This document shows positions 13,443 to 24,072 of a DNA stretch of 64,000 nucleotides, one piece after another. This DNA comes from Enterobacter asburiae (lineage in GTDB: Bacteria; Pseudomonadota; Gammaproteobacteria; Enterobacterales; Enterobacteriaceae). The notes under the pieces were generated by a model that saw only the letters and a list, made by a program, of their open reading frames with translations, had not been told where the DNA came from and did not search any database. Position 1 is the stretch's first letter; every line of letters starts with the position of its first letter. The stretch is from contig NZ_VRKN01000002.1 in NCBI RefSeq assembly GCF_008080435.1, positions 372,001 through 436,000 on the forward strand. Reading direction: 5' to 3'. Made by a program: the position numbers and the translations under genes.

Positions 13443-13826
13443 ATGAAAAAATTACGTAACAAAATGACCACGGAAGAGCTGGCGGAGAGTTTGGGCGTTG
13501 CCAGACAAACGGTTAATCGCTGGATACGCCAGCAGGGGTGGAAAACGGAAGGACTCAACGGTGTGAAGGGCGGTCGGGCACGGCTCATTCATGTTGATGC
13601 GCGCGTGAAGGAACATATTATGAGCCTCCCGGCGATCCGAAACCGTCAGGCGGTTTACCATCTCGCGGAGGTCACCGCTTCCTACAGTGAACCCTCTTCA
13701 AACCTGTCTCCGGGCATTATTGAGACGCTGGAGAGTATGACTCAACCAGAGCAGAAGCGTCTGGACGCCTTCTTGAAGCGCGAAGGCATACACGGCTTTC
13801 TTACGCGGCTGGGAATCACGGAATAA
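13443..13826 (+). CDS. yfeD: YfeD, paralogue of YfeC
   Basis: Protein of 127 residues in the same family: N-terminal MTTEELAESLGVARQTVNRWIRQQGW helix-turn-helix, KGGRARLIHV strand, variable middle and C-terminal KREGIHGFLTRLGI. It starts 1 nt after the yfeC stop with no obvious ribosome site, so translation is probably coupled. The two copies diverge in the middle (about residues 60-95). Function unknown, inferred DNA-binding. Confidence 0.9.
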   Translation: MKKLRNKMTTEELAESLGVARQTVNRWIRQQGWKTEGLNGVKGGRARLIHVDARVKEHIMSLPAIRNRQAVYHLAEVTASYSEPSSNLSPGIIETLESMTQPEQKRLDAFLKREGIHGFLTRLGITE

Positions 13827-13837
13827 GAGGCATAAAA

Positions 13838-13866
13838 AACGGCAGGTTACCCTGCCGTTTTTTTTT
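13838..13866. terminator. Bidirectional terminator between yfeD and gltX
   Basis: Stem AACGGCAGG / CCTGCCGTT, loop TTAC, with a T-run on the right and A's on the left. It serves both convergent genes. Confidence 0.92.
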
Positions 13867-13877
13867 CAGAGATCTAA

Positions 13878-15293
13878 TTACTGCTGATTTTCACGCTCAG
13901 CGATAAAGTCCAGCGCCTTGTTAATGCGCGCCACGCTGCGTGACTTGCCGATGGCGTGAACCGTCACATCCAGCGCCGGAGACTGACCCGCACCGGTCAC
14001 CGCAACGCGCAGTGGCATACCAACTTTACCCATTCCGACTTCCAGCTCGTCTGCCGTCGCCTGAATGGCGTGATGAACATTCTCAGCGGTCCACTCGGTA
14101 AGTGCAGCCAGCTTGTCACGCACCACTTCCAGCGGCTGACGCGCAACCGGGCGGAGGTGTTTCTTCGCGGCGTCCGCATCGAACTCATCAAACTCTTCAT
14201 AGAAGTAGCGGCAGCTTTCGGCAATCTCTTTCAGCGTTTTGCAGCGCTCGCCGAGCAGTTTCACCAGCTCCGCCAGCTCAGGGCCAGTGCGGGTATCAAT
14301 ATTTGCCTGCTCAATGTGCCACTGCAGATACGTCGCCACATATTCTGGCTGCATGGTATTGATGTAATGGTGGTTCAGCCACAGGAGCTTGTCGGTATTA
14401 AATGCGCTCGCTGATTTGCTCACAGAGCTCAGAGAGAACAGTTCGATCATCTCTTCGCGACTGAAGATCTCCTGGTCACCGTGGGCCCAGCCCAGGCGCA
14501 CCAGATAGTTCAGCAGCGCTTCTGGCAGATAACCGTCGTCGCGATACTGCATGACGCTCACCGCACCGTGACGTTTAGACAGTTTTTTCCCGTCATCACC
14601 GTTGATCATGGAGACGTGCGCATAAACTGGCACAGGGGCGTTCAGCGCCTTCAGGATGTTGATCTGGCGCGGCGTATTGTTGATATGGTCTTCACCACGG
14701 ACAACGTGGGTAATTTCCATATCCCAGTCGTCAACCACAACGCAGAAGTTGTAGGTTGGGGAACCGTCGGTGCGACGGATGATCAGATCGTCCAGCTCCT
14801 GATTGCTGAATTCAATTGGGCCACGGATCTGGTCGTCAAAGATCACCGAGCCATCCTGCGGGTTAGCAAAACGCACCACGCAAGGCTCATCAGCAGCATG
14901 CTCGCTATGGTCGTGGCGGCAGCGGCCGTCATAACGCGGTTTTTCACCGTTCTCCATCTGCGCTTCACGCAGTGCGTCCAGACGCTCTTTCGAGCAGTAG
15001 CATTTATACGCCGTGCCCGCGACCAGCATCTCATCAATGACAGCGTTATAGCGGTCAAAGCGTTTGGTCTGGAAGTAAGGGCCTTCATCCCATTCCAGAT
15101 TCAGCCAGTTCATCCCATCCATAATGGCTTCAATTGCTTCCGGCGTGGAGCGCTCAAGATCGGTGTCTTCAATACGCAGCACGAACTCACCTTTGTTGTG
15201 GCGTGCAAATAGCCAGGAATAGAGAGCGGTACGTGCACCACCGACGTGCAGATAGCCTGTCGGGCTCGGCGCGAAGCGAGTTTTGATTTTCAT
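13878..15293 (-). CDS. gltX: Glutamyl-tRNA synthetase
   Basis: Charges tRNA-Glu with glutamate. It has 471 residues, the same as E. coli. It is a class I synthetase with the HIGH-type motif in [10 protein letters not shown] (residues 9-18) and the KMSKS-type motif KLSKRHG. Likely zinc ligands are the Cys pair in KCYCSKERL and Cys/His in DGRCRHDH. The C-terminal half is the helical anticodon-binding domain. A promoter with TTGAGG/TAGAAT lies about 70 nt upstream. The gene is divergent from the tRNA-Val/Lys operon, as in E. coli. Confidence 0.98.
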   Translation of the reverse strand: MKIKTRFAPSPTGYLHVGGARTALYSWLFARHNKGEFVLRIEDTDLERSTPEAIEAIMDGMNWLNLEWDEGPYFQTKRFDRYNAVIDEMLVAGTAYKCYCSKERLDALREAQMENGEKPRYDGRCRHDHSEHAADEPCVVRFANPQDGSVIFDDQIRGPIEFSNQELDDLIIRRTDGSPTYNFCVVVDDWDMEITHVVRGEDHINNTPRQINILKALNAPVPVYAHVSMINGDDGKKLSKRHGAVSVMQYRDDGYLPEALLNYLVRLGWAHGDQEIFSREEMIELFSLSSVSKSASAFNTDKLLWLNHHYINTMQPEYVATYLQWHIEQANIDTRTGPELAELVKLLGERCKTLKEIAESCRYFYEEFDEFDADAAKKHLRPVARQPLEVVRDKLAALTEWTAENVHHAIQATADELEVGMGKVGMPLRVAVTGAGQSPALDVTVHAIGKSRSVARINKALDFIAERENQQ

Positions 15294-15359
15294 GAAATGG
15301 CCTTACGTTATAAAGATGCCGGCAATCGGCAAATCCTGGGGGAAAAAACGATGGGCAAT

Positions 15360-15387
15360 ATTCTATCACTGTGGGGGGAATCCTCAA
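15360..15387 (-). promoter_or_regulatory. Probable gltX promoter
   Basis: The minus strand shows TTGAGG (15387-15382), a 16-nt spacer and TAGAAT (15365-15360), about 70 nt before the gltX ATG. Confidence 0.5.
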
Positions 15388-15507
15388 TGTTGATCCCTTT
15401 ATCGTGACCGAGTTTGCGATTTTTGTTTAGAAATCATGCCTCACTGCCCGTTTCGCGATCGTTTTGTTTAATTTTACGACGAACGAATAAAAACTTTAGA
15501 AAATGCG

Positions 15508-15535
15508 TTGACTCATTTTCAACTCTCCCTATAAT
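15508..15535 (+). promoter_or_regulatory. Promoter of the tRNA-Val/Lys operon
   Basis: TTGACT (15508-15513), 16-nt spacer, perfect TATAAT (15530-15535), then the GC-containing discriminator GCGACTCC. The first tRNA begins 18 nt downstream of the -10. Confidence 0.88.
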
Positions 15536-15552
15536 GCGACTCCACACAGCGG

Positions 15553-15628
15553 GGGTGATTAGCTCAGTTGGTAGAGCATCTCCTTTACACGGAGGGGGTC
15601 GGCGGTTCGAGCCCGTCATCACCCACCA
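15553..15628 (+). tRNA. tRNA-Val (TAC) 1
   Basis: A 76-nt cloverleaf beginning GGGTGATTAGCTC, with anticodon TAC in CCTTTACACGG, T-loop TTCGAGC and encoded CCA. It differs from the other three copies only in the acceptor stem pair (GGGTGAT/ATCACCC instead of GGGCGAT/ATCGCCC). Confidence 0.98.
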
Positions 15629-15669
15629 TCTACTTCGGTAGACTCGCAGTGTAGATAAGAATTGAGATT

Positions 15670-15745
15670 GGGCGATTAGCTCAGTTGGTAGAGCATCTCC
15701 TTTACACGGAGGGGGTCGGCGGTTCGAGCCCGTCATCGCCCACCA
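15670..15745 (+). tRNA. tRNA-Val (TAC) 2
   Basis: 76 nt with GGGCGAT/ATCGCCC acceptor stem and anticodon TAC. A 41-nt spacer separates it from copy 1. Copy and following 29-nt spacer form one unit of an exact tandem repeat. Confidence 0.98.
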
Positions 15746-15774
15746 TTCTCATCTTATCGCAGCAGTTCCGAAAT

Positions 15775-15850
15775 GGGCGATTAGCTCAGTTGGTAGAGCA
15801 TCTCCTTTACACGGAGGGGGTCGGCGGTTCGAGCCCGTCATCGCCCACCA
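15775..15850 (+). tRNA. tRNA-Val (TAC) 3
   Basis: Identical to copy 2, including the spacer after it. Part of the 105-bp tandem duplication. Confidence 0.98.
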
Positions 15851-15879
15851 TTCTCATCTTATCGCAGCAGTTCCGAAAT

Positions 15880-15955
15880 GGGCGATTAGCTCAGTTGGTA
15901 GAGCATCTCCTTTACACGGAGGGGGTCGGCGGTTCGAGCCCGTCATCGCCCACCA
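15880..15955 (+). tRNA. tRNA-Val (TAC) 4
   Basis: Identical to copies 2 and 3. Only 4 nt separate its CCA from the tRNA-Lys. E. coli K-12 has three Val genes (valU, valX, valY) at this locus, so this genome has one more. Confidence 0.98.
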
Positions 15956-15959
15956 TTTC

Positions 15960-16035
15960 GGGTCGTTAGCTCAGTTGGTAGAGCAGTTGACTTTTAATCA
16001 ATTGGTCGCAGGTTCGAATCCTGCACGACCCACCA
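15960..16035 (+). tRNA. tRNA-Lys (TTT)
   Basis: A 76-nt cloverleaf starting GGGTCGTTAGCTC, with anticodon TTT in GACTTTTAATC and encoded CCA. It is the last gene of the Val-Val-Val-Val-Lys transcript. Confidence 0.98.
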
Positions 16036-16041
16036 ATGTAA

Positions 16042-16066
16042 AAAAGCGCCCTAAAGGCGCTTTTTT
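16042..16066 (+). terminator. Terminator of the tRNA-Val/Lys operon
   Basis: Stem AGCGCC / GGCGCT with loop CTAAA, extended by A/T pairs, then a T-run. It lies 6 nt after the tRNA-Lys CCA. Confidence 0.92.
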
Positions 16067-16097
16067 GCTATCTGCGGTACTGAGCCTAAAAAACATA

Positions 16098-16128
16098 GCC
16101 TGATGGCGCTGCGCTTATCAGGCCTACG
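16098..16128. repeat. REP-like palindromic element
   Basis: GCCTGATGGCGCTGCGCTTA followed by TCAGGCCTAC: an imperfect palindrome ending in the REP signature GGCCTAC. It sits between the tRNA operon and the xapR end. Related copies lie at 31877, 40435, 46006 and 56165. Confidence 0.8.
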
Positions 16129-16134
16129 AAATCA

Positions 16135-17022
16135 TCACGCCACTGTTAACGTCGCAATTAACGTCTTCACCGCTGGCGTCGCCTGCTTTTCGTCATACAC
16201 CACATATAAATCTGCCGGTATACGCTCTTTCAGCGGGCGGAACACCACGCCCGGCCACTGCATTTGCGCGTAGCTGTCTGCGGCGAGCGTAATCCCCATC
16301 CCCATGCTGATCATCGCCAGCACCGTTTGCGGTTCAACGGCTTCGCGCACAATCATCGGCGAAAAACCGGCCTGCTGGCAGACGCGATGTAAAAATGCCC
16401 AGTCAGAATGGGCCGACGGCATTGTGACAAAATACTCGTCCTGCAATTCTGCGAGCGCAATCGAAGACTCCAGGGCCAGCCGGTGCTCTTCCGGCATCGC
16501 CACCAGAAAAGCCGCCTCACGCAACCGCAGGCTGGTAAACCCCGCGGTAGGTTCCGTTGCCATTCGCCAGATCCCGACATCCAGCTCCCGGCGCTCAAGC
16601 AGCGCCATCTGCATTACCGGTGATTTTTCGCGAAAAACGACATCAACATTCGGATGCTCTTTCAAAAAAGTGCGCATGACCGTGCGCACTTCACTCCACA
16701 TGGCGGTACCGACAATCCCCAGCTCAATGCGCCCTGCCTCACCCCGGCCAATTTGTTCGACACGAGCCAGAGCCTGGTTTGCGCTGGCGAGCAGCCGGCG
16801 TGACTCTTCCAGCAGCACTTTACCGGCATGCGTCAACGCGACGCTCCGTGAGTGGCGAATAAACAGTAACGTGCCCAGCTGACTTTCCAGCTCTTTAATA
16901 TGCAGGCTTAAAGGAGGCTGAGACATATTGAGACGGGCCGCAGCCCGTCCAAAATGCAGTTCCTCCGCCACGGCCAGAAAATAGCGCAGCAGCTTGAGAT
17001 CGGTCCGATAGACGCGTTCCAT
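16135..17022 (-). CDS. xapR: LysR-family activator XapR
   Basis: Xanthosine-responsive activator of xapAB, 295 residues. It has an N-terminal winged helix-turn-helix (FGRAARLNMSQPPLSLHIKELE-type region, about 20-60) and a C-terminal periplasmic-binding-like effector domain. I take the start at MERVYRTDL, which matches recalled E. coli XapR (294) and has CAGGAT about 7 nt upstream; an ATG eight codons earlier is less likely. The gene lies downstream of xapB on the same strand, as in E. coli, with 67 nt between them. Confidence 0.93.
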   Translation of the reverse strand: MERVYRTDLKLLRYFLAVAEELHFGRAAARLNMSQPPLSLHIKELESQLGTLLFIRHSRSVALTHAGKVLLEESRRLLASANQALARVEQIGRGEAGRIELGIVGTAMWSEVRTVMRTFLKEHPNVDVVFREKSPVMQMALLERRELDVGIWRMATEPTAGFTSLRLREAAFLVAMPEEHRLALESSIALAELQDEYFVTMPSAHSDWAFLHRVCQQAGFSPMIVREAVEPQTVLAMISMGMGITLAADSYAQMQWPGVVFRPLKERIPADLYVVYDEKQATPAVKTLIATLTVA

Positions 17023-17089
17023 CAAAACATATCCTGGCGATAACACTTATGCGCCTACCTTAAAGCCTTTCAGCGTCCGGAGGGGAAAT

Positions 17090-18346
17090 TTAGTGCGCAA
17101 CTGTGCGCATCCCGCTGTTTTTACAGGTGTGGTGATAGTTAAAGCTGAAGTAAAAGACCACTGCGAGCGCCAGGGCATAGGCCGCGAACACCAGCCAGAT
17201 CGTCTGCCAGTCCTTCACCCCGTCCACCGAGAAATAATCAACGGCCATACCGCTCAGTAGCGATCCGAAATACGCCCCGATACCGTTAACGGTCGTCATA
17301 AACAACCCTTGCGCGCTGGCGCGGATATCGGCGCTTACCTCTTGTTCAACAAATACCGAGCCGGAAATATTGAAGAAGTCGAACGCGCAGCCGTAGACAA
17401 TCATTGAGAGCATGAGCAGCACAAAGCCTGTTGCGGACGGATCGCCAAAGGCAAATAGCCCGAACCGCAGCATCCAGGCCACCATGCTCATCAGCATGAC
17501 GGTTTTAATGCCAAAACGTCCGAGGAAGTACGGAATGGTCAGAATGAAGAACACCTCAGACATTTGCGAAACGGAAAGCAGGATGGACGGATATTTGACG
17601 ATAAAGCTATCTGCATACGCCGGATTACGCGCAAAATCATGCAGGAAGGGGCTGCCAAACGTGTTGGTTATCTGCAGCACGGCGCCCAGCAGCATCGCGA
17701 ATAAAAAGAACACCGCCATGCGGGGCTGTTTAAACAGGATAAACGCATTGAGGCCCAGCTTGCTTGCCAGAGACGGAGACGTTTTTGTCTTCGCAACCGG
17801 AATAGCCGGCAACGTCAGAGAATAGAGCGCCAGCAGCAGGGACGCGGCAGCCGCAATATAGAGCTGCACATTGCTCAGCTCCGCCCCCATCAGGCTTATG
17901 ACCCACATCGCGGCAATAAAGCCCACTGTGCCATACACCCGCACTCGCGGAAAATGGCTCACCGTATCCAGCCCTGCCTGTTCAAGACAGGAGTAGGAAA
18001 TCGTGTTCGACAGTGCAATCGTGGGCATGAAGGCCATCGCATTCACCAGCATAACCCAGAACATCAGCCCGGGCTCATTGACCTGCGCGGCATAGCAGAG
18101 CGCGACGGCGCAGACGAGGTGGCAAATCACATAGGCGCGGTCGGCCCGCAGCCACTTGTCGGCAATAATCCCCACCAGCGAAGGCATAACGATCGCGGCA
18201 AGTCCTTTAGAGCTGTACACCATGCCCACGTCGGAGCCGGTAAAGTGTAGGGTGTTAATCATGTAAGCGCCGAGGGTAACCAGCCAGCTCCCCCAGATAA
18301 AATATTGCATAAAGGACATCATCTTTAAGCGAGTCGTGATGTTCAT
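17090..18346 (-). CDS. xapB: Xanthosine permease XapB
   Basis: Inner-membrane proton-linked nucleoside permease of the NHS family (major facilitator superfamily), 418 residues as in E. coli, with about twelve helices. Recognisable stretches are FIWGSWLVTLGAYMINTLHF near the N-terminus and VYGCAFDFFNISGSVFVEQE in the second half. It imports xanthosine for XapA. It starts 51 nt after xapA; a GTGGCCC/GGGCCAC hairpin at 18367-18384 lies in that gap and may separate expression levels of the two. Confidence 0.95.
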   Translation of the reverse strand: MNITTRLKMMSFMQYFIWGSWLVTLGAYMINTLHFTGSDVGMVYSSKGLAAIVMPSLVGIIADKWLRADRAYVICHLVCAVALCYAAQVNEPGLMFWVMLVNAMAFMPTIALSNTISYSCLEQAGLDTVSHFPRVRVYGTVGFIAAMWVISLMGAELSNVQLYIAAAASLLLALYSLTLPAIPVAKTKTSPSLASKLGLNAFILFKQPRMAVFFLFAMLLGAVLQITNTFGSPFLHDFARNPAYADSFIVKYPSILLSVSQMSEVFFILTIPYFLGRFGIKTVMLMSMVAWMLRFGLFAFGDPSATGFVLLMLSMIVYGCAFDFFNISGSVFVEQEVSADIRASAQGLFMTTVNGIGAYFGSLLSGMAVDYFSVDGVKDWQTIWLVFAAYALALAVVFYFSFNYHHTCKNSGMRTVAH

Positions 18347-18366
18347 AACCCATTCCTTATAGCAGT

Positions 18367-18384
18367 GTGGCCCTGACGGGCCAC
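18367..18384 (-). other. Intercistronic hairpin between xapA and xapB
   Basis: Perfect inverted repeat GTGGCCC / GGGCCAC with loop TGAC. No T-run follows on the minus strand, so it is probably an mRNA-stability or partial attenuation element rather than a terminator. Confidence 0.55.
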
Positions 18385-18397
18385 TTTATTGTTTTAC

Positions 18398-19222
18398 TCA
18401 GGCAATATGGCGAAGAAAACCGCAGATAAGATTGATAAAGTTCTGGCGGGAGAGCTCGGCGGCAGCAAGGGTTTGTTCATGCGAGAGTTTTACCTCACCC
18501 AGACCTTCGGCGAGATTGGTAATTGCAGAAACGGCCACGACCTTCAGACCGCAGTGACGCGCGGAAATCACTTCAGGCACCACGGACATCCCCACCACAT
18601 CGCCGCCGATAATCTGCATCATGCGGATCTCGGCCGCCGTCTCGAAGTTCGGGCCGGGATAAGAGACAAACACCCCTTCATGCAGCGGGAAGCCTTCTTT
18701 CATTGCCACAGTTTGCAGAACGGCACGGTAATCCGCGTCGTAAGCATTGGCCAGAGAGAAGAAACGATCGCCAAAGCGCTCATCGTTCAGCCCCACCATC
18801 GGCGTGCCCGGCATGGTGTTGATATGGTCGCTCAGGGCAACCAGGCTTCCTGGCTGAACGTCCGGGCGCAGTGAGCCCGCCGCATTGGTGCTAAACAGCA
18901 GCTCGCACCCCAGCAGCGTAAAGGTGCGGATCGCATCGGTCATGATGGTCATCCCGCGCCCTTCATAGAAATGGCCGCGCCCCTTCATGCAGGCAACAGG
19001 CACCCCGGCCAGATGCCCGAGCACCAGCTCGCCGGCATGCCCATGCACGGTGCTCACCGGGAACCCCGGCAGCTTTTCGTAGCTCAGGGAAACGGCGTCA
19101 TCAATCTGGTCGGCGAGCGCGCCAAGACCAGAGCCGAGAATAAACGCCACGCGAGGCGTGAAGTTCGGCTTAGCGGCGCGAATGATGTCGGCGCAGTACC
19201 ACGGATTATTCGAGAGGGTCAT
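18398..19222 (-). CDS. xapA: Purine nucleoside phosphorylase II (xanthosine phosphorylase)
   Basis: Phosphorolysis of xanthosine, inosine and guanosine to base plus ribose 1-phosphate in the cytoplasm. The protein has 274 residues (E. coli 277) and belongs to the trimeric PNP family. Visible motifs are the phosphate site ILGSGLGALAD (about 28-38), VHGHAGELVLG, the family signature FSTNAAGSLRP, and the base-site region MSVVPEVISARHCGLKVVAVSAITN. It heads the xapAB operon under XapR. Confidence 0.96.
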   Translation of the reverse strand: MTLSNNPWYCADIIRAAKPNFTPRVAFILGSGLGALADQIDDAVSLSYEKLPGFPVSTVHGHAGELVLGHLAGVPVACMKGRGHFYEGRGMTIMTDAIRTFTLLGCELLFSTNAAGSLRPDVQPGSLVALSDHINTMPGTPMVGLNDERFGDRFFSLANAYDADYRAVLQTVAMKEGFPLHEGVFVSYPGPNFETAAEIRMMQIIGGDVVGMSVVPEVISARHCGLKVVAVSAITNLAEGLGEVKLSHEQTLAAAELSRQNFINLICGFLRHIA

Positions 19223-19418
19223 AGAGGCTCCTTAAGGATTAAGATCGCGATAGCAGACTTACGTCTTATATCCGCAGCCTGCAGGTGACCTCCAATACAC
19301 TTTCACCGCACCATCAATACTGATTGTGTATTGATGCAACCCCCTGCCAGATATGGCAGTTTTGCTCAAGCTAATCCCATCGGTGCCGATACCTCTGTTT
19401 TATACGCGAGGAAAAAGT

Positions 19419-19757
19419 ATGACGACCATTCAGGCTTCAACCCAACAGATTCAAACCAGCGGCGCGAGTGGAACTTCGAGCAGTAACGATATCTCTGCGC
19501 AAATCACCCGCATTCTCGACAAGATTAAAAAGCTGACTCAGCAGTTAAAAGAACTGGCGAACAGTTCTGGTAGTGCAGATGAGAAGAAGAAGCAGCAGGA
19601 ACTTATTCAGACCCAGATCAAAGTGCTGCAGGCGCAGCTCGCCGCACTGCAGCGCCAGCAGGCCGAAGAGGCCCAGAAGAAGCAGGATCAAAAGCTGGGT
19701 AAAGTGGAAGGGGTGAACAGCCCGTCAGACACTAATCAGATTGATATTTACATCTAA
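19419..19757 (+). CDS. FlxA-like coiled-coil small protein
   Basis: Protein of 112 residues, low complexity and hydrophilic: a Ser/Thr/Gln-rich N-terminus, a long predicted coiled coil (about 28-92) rich in Lys, Gln, Leu and Ala, and a short polar tail. It resembles the FlxA-like family, named after a flagellar sigma-28-dependent E. coli gene of unknown function. The start ATG follows GAGGAAAAAGT; an in-frame ATG 22 codons earlier lacks a ribosome site. It stands alone, converging on yfeR with a 4-nt overlap of ends. In K-12 this slot is held by yfeN. Whether it is motility-linked cannot be told from sequence. Confidence 0.7.
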   Translation: MTTIQASTQQIQTSGASGTSSSNDISAQITRILDKIKKLTQQLKELANSSGSADEKKKQQELIQTQIKVLQAQLAALQRQQAEEAQKKQDQKLGKVEGVNSPSDTNQIDIYI

Positions 19758-20689
19758 TCTTCTGACGCGTTAAACAGTGGGTCGCGTATGCGGGCCTCGG
19801 TTAATCGTTGTGCCTGGATACGCACCACTTCCCATATGGCCTGTGCCGCGCCCGAAAGTGAACGATTTTTTCGCCGCACCAGCATCAGCTTTCGCTCGAC
19901 AACGGGCGTCAATCGCCTGACGGCCAGTCGGCTTCCCTGCGGCAGGGGAAGCGCCAGGGCGGGCAACACGCTGATGCCAATGCCAGCTTCCACCATCGGA
20001 AACAGCGTCGCCGGGTGACCAATCTCCTGCACGATCGTTGCCTTTACGCCCTGATTCACCAGCGCGGAATCAATCAGCGGACGGCTGCCCGAGGCATAAT
20101 CCTGTAAAACAAGGTCCGCGCCCTGCAGGGACTGCCAGCTGACCTCCGGCAATGTGGCCAGCGGATCGTCGTCACGGCAGAGCAGCAAAAAGGGCTCAGA
20201 AAGTACGCTTTCGCACGCCAGATCGCTCACCTGGCCGGGATCGATAACAATACCAAAATCCACATCTCCCTGACGGATGCTCTCCAGCACCCACTGCTGC
20301 GGCCTGTCATGCAGCACAAAATCAATGTCCGGGTAGCGATGGCTTCCCTCGGCAATACACTGCGGGATAAGGTGCGCAGAGATCGTCTGACTGGCCGCGA
20401 CGCGCACGGTCCCCGAAAGCTGCTGCCCCAGCCTCCCCACGTCTCTGAGCGTGCTGTTCAGCTCATCCAGCAGCCGTTCGAGGCGCAGGGCCAGCTGCTG
20501 CCCTGCTTCGGTCAACACCACTTCGCGCGTGGTGCGGTCAAGCAACTTCACCCCGGTCTGATTCTCCAGCTCTTTCACGCTATGGCTGACCGCCGACTGG
20601 CTCAGACCGATGATATCCCCTGCCCTGCTAAAGCTGCGGGCATGGGCCACGGTAACAAAAACGCGAAGCTGGCGTAGTGAATAATTCAT
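19754..20689 (-). CDS. yfeR: LysR-family regulator YfeR
   Basis: Transcription regulator of 311 residues: helix-turn-helix ([24 protein letters not shown], about 15-40) plus LysR substrate domain. It is divergent from yfeH across 89 nt, the classical arrangement for a LysR protein and its target; in Salmonella YfeR is reported to be osmolarity-linked and to act on yfeH. The gene's end overlaps the end of the FlxA-like gene by 4 nt. Confidence 0.92.
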   Translation of the reverse strand: MNYSLRQLRVFVTVAHARSFSRAGDIIGLSQSAVSHSVKELENQTGVKLLDRTTREVVLTEAGQQLALRLERLLDELNSTLRDVGRLGQQLSGTVRVAASQTISAHLIPQCIAEGSHRYPDIDFVLHDRPQQWVLESIRQGDVDFGIVIDPGQVSDLACESVLSEPFLLLCRDDDPLATLPEVSWQSLQGADLVLQDYASGSRPLIDSALVNQGVKATIVQEIGHPATLFPMVEAGIGISVLPALALPLPQGSRLAVRRLTPVVERKLMLVRRKNRSLSGAAQAIWEVVRIQAQRLTEARIRDPLFNASED

Positions 20690-20778
20690 CTGTTTAGTTC
20701 ATGAATGGATGCAATAAATCAATTTTATTTCTCAAATGGAAAAAAGCACAATAGCGATATCTGATTTCAGGAGTCATT

Positions 20779-21774
20779 ATGAAACTGTTTCGTATCCTTG
20801 ATCCGTTCACGCTTACCCTGGTGGTCACTGTTTTACTGGCCTCCTTCTTCCCCGCACGCGGCAGTTTTGTCCCGTTCTTTGAAGGACTCACCACGGCGGC
20901 CATCGCCCTGCTGTTCTTTATGCATGGTGCCAAGCTTTCCCGCGAGGCCATTATCGCAGGCGGCGGACACTGGCGGCTGCATCTGTGGGTGATGTGCAGC
21001 ACCTTCATTCTGTTCCCGATACTCGGCGTACTGTTTGCCTGGTGGGCACCGGTCAATGTCGATCCAGCCCTGTATACCGGGTTCCTGTATCTGTGCATTC
21101 TCCCCGCTACCGTGCAGTCTGCCATCGCCTTTACCTCGCTGGCAGGCGGCAACGTAGCGGCAGCAGTTTGTTCAGCGTCCGCCTCTAGCCTGTTAGGGAT
21201 TTTCGTCTCTCCGCTGCTGGTGGGCCTGCTGATGAACATGCACGGTGCGGAAGGTAATCTGGAGCAGGTCGGCAAAATTTGTCTGCAGCTGCTGCTGCCG
21301 TTTGTGCTGGGGCATCTTTCCCGACCGTGGACCGGCGCGTTTGTGGCGAAGCATAAAAAATGGATTTCAAACACCGACCAGACCTCGATTCTGCTGGTGG
21401 TTTACTCCGCCTTCAGCGAGGCGGTCGTGAACGGGATCTGGCACAAGGTGGGTGCAGGCTCGCTGCTGTTTATCGTGGTGGTCAGCATCGTCCTGCTGGC
21501 GATTGTGATTGCGGTAAACGTATTTGTGGCACGCAGGTGCGGCTTCAACAAAGCGGATGAAATTACGATTGTGTTCTGCGGTTCGAAAAAGAGCCTGGCG
21601 AACGGCATCCCGATGGCCAACATTCTGTTCCCGACCTCGGTGATAGGGATGATGGTGCTGCCGCTGATGATTTTCCATCAGATCCAGCTGATGGTCTGCG
21701 CAGTGCTGGCGCGTCGTTACAAGCGCCAGACCGAAAAGCTGGCGCAGGAAGAGACCAGCGCCGCGAAGGCTTAA
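20779..21774 (+). CDS. yfeH: YfeH, SBF-like (bile acid:sodium symporter family) membrane protein
   Basis: Putative solute:Na+ symporter, 331 residues, with nine or ten hydrophobic helices. Recognisable SBF-like segments are FFMHGAKLSREAI and VFCGSKKSLANGIPMA; the latter holds polar residues inside a helix pair, typical of the substrate/sodium site. The substrate is unknown; the bacterial SBF-like branch is distinct from true bile acid transporters. It is divergent from its probable regulator yfeR. The 3' end overlaps convergent ypeB by 4 nt. Confidence 0.92.
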   Translation: MKLFRILDPFTLTLVVTVLLASFFPARGSFVPFFEGLTTAAIALLFFMHGAKLSREAIIAGGGHWRLHLWVMCSTFILFPILGVLFAWWAPVNVDPALYTGFLYLCILPATVQSAIAFTSLAGGNVAAAVCSASASSLLGIFVSPLLVGLLMNMHGAEGNLEQVGKICLQLLLPFVLGHLSRPWTGAFVAKHKKWISNTDQTSILLVVYSAFSEAVVNGIWHKVGAGSLLFIVVVSIVLLAIVIAVNVFVARRCGFNKADEITIVFCGSKKSLANGIPMANILFPTSVIGMMVLPLMIFHQIQLMVCAVLARRYKRQTEKLAQEETSAAKA

Positions 21775-21986
21775 GGACGTTTCAGGGGCTGAACCAGCTG
21801 GGTCAGCCCTTCGGTTTTGATCAGTAGCGTGATAGCCATCAGCTCGCCCAGTCGCCCTGCCGGGAATTCATCCTTGCGGGCAAACCACAGCAGATACTCC
21901 TCCGGCAAATCAATCAGCCTGCGGCCTTTGTATTTACCGAACGGCATCTCCGTATTGGCGATCTCAACGAGCTGTTCTTTCTCCAC
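21771..21986 (-). CDS. ypeB: YpeB, DUF3820 small protein
   Basis: Protein of 71 residues with the DUF3820 core MPFGKYKGRRLIDLPEEYLLWF, also present as a module in some exonuclease-like proteins. Function unknown. It begins 1 nt after the ligA stop on the same strand and so is very likely co-transcribed with ligA; a role connected with nucleic acids is possible from family context but unproven. Confidence 0.9.
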   Translation of the reverse strand: MEKEQLVEIANTEMPFGKYKGRRLIDLPEEYLLWFARKDEFPAGRLGELMAITLLIKTEGLTQLVQPLKRP

Positions 21987-21987
21987 A

Positions 21988-24012
<2,025 letters not shown>

Positions 24013-24020
24013 TCAATGAG

Positions 24021-24045
24021 AAAAAACCCCCGACAGGCGGGGGTT
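24021..24045 (-). terminator. Terminator between zipA and ligA
   Basis: Stem AACCCCC / GGGGGTT (24025-24031 with 24039-24045); on the minus strand six T's follow (24026-24021). It lies 28 nt after the zipA stop and 18 nt before the ligA start codon. Confidence 0.85.
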
Positions 24046-24072
24046 GAGGAGGAGTCGAAGTAAACGCGACGA

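Larger units (their letters stand above)
15670..15879 (+). repeat. Exact 105-bp tandem duplication (tRNA-Val plus spacer)
   Basis: Bases 15670-15774 and 15775-15879 are identical: a 76-nt tRNA-Val and a 29-nt spacer (starting TTCTCATCTTATCGCAG). A third tRNA-Val body follows at 15880. The unit length argues for recent unequal recombination between tRNA copies. Confidence 0.95.

Noticed and set aside
14481..15212. 243-codon open frame antisense to gltX
   Set aside because: gltX is unambiguous and full length on the minus strand; the antisense frame resembles no family.
15553..15955. Regular repeats with short spacers resembling a CRISPR array
   Set aside because: The repeats are tRNA-Val genes with CCA ends and two of the spacers are identical; no cas genes are nearby.
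15434..15969. Open frames on both strands with repeated peptide blocks across the tRNA-Val cluster
   Set aside because: They are translations of repeated tRNA genes; the peptide repeats mirror the tRNA duplication and have no coding support.
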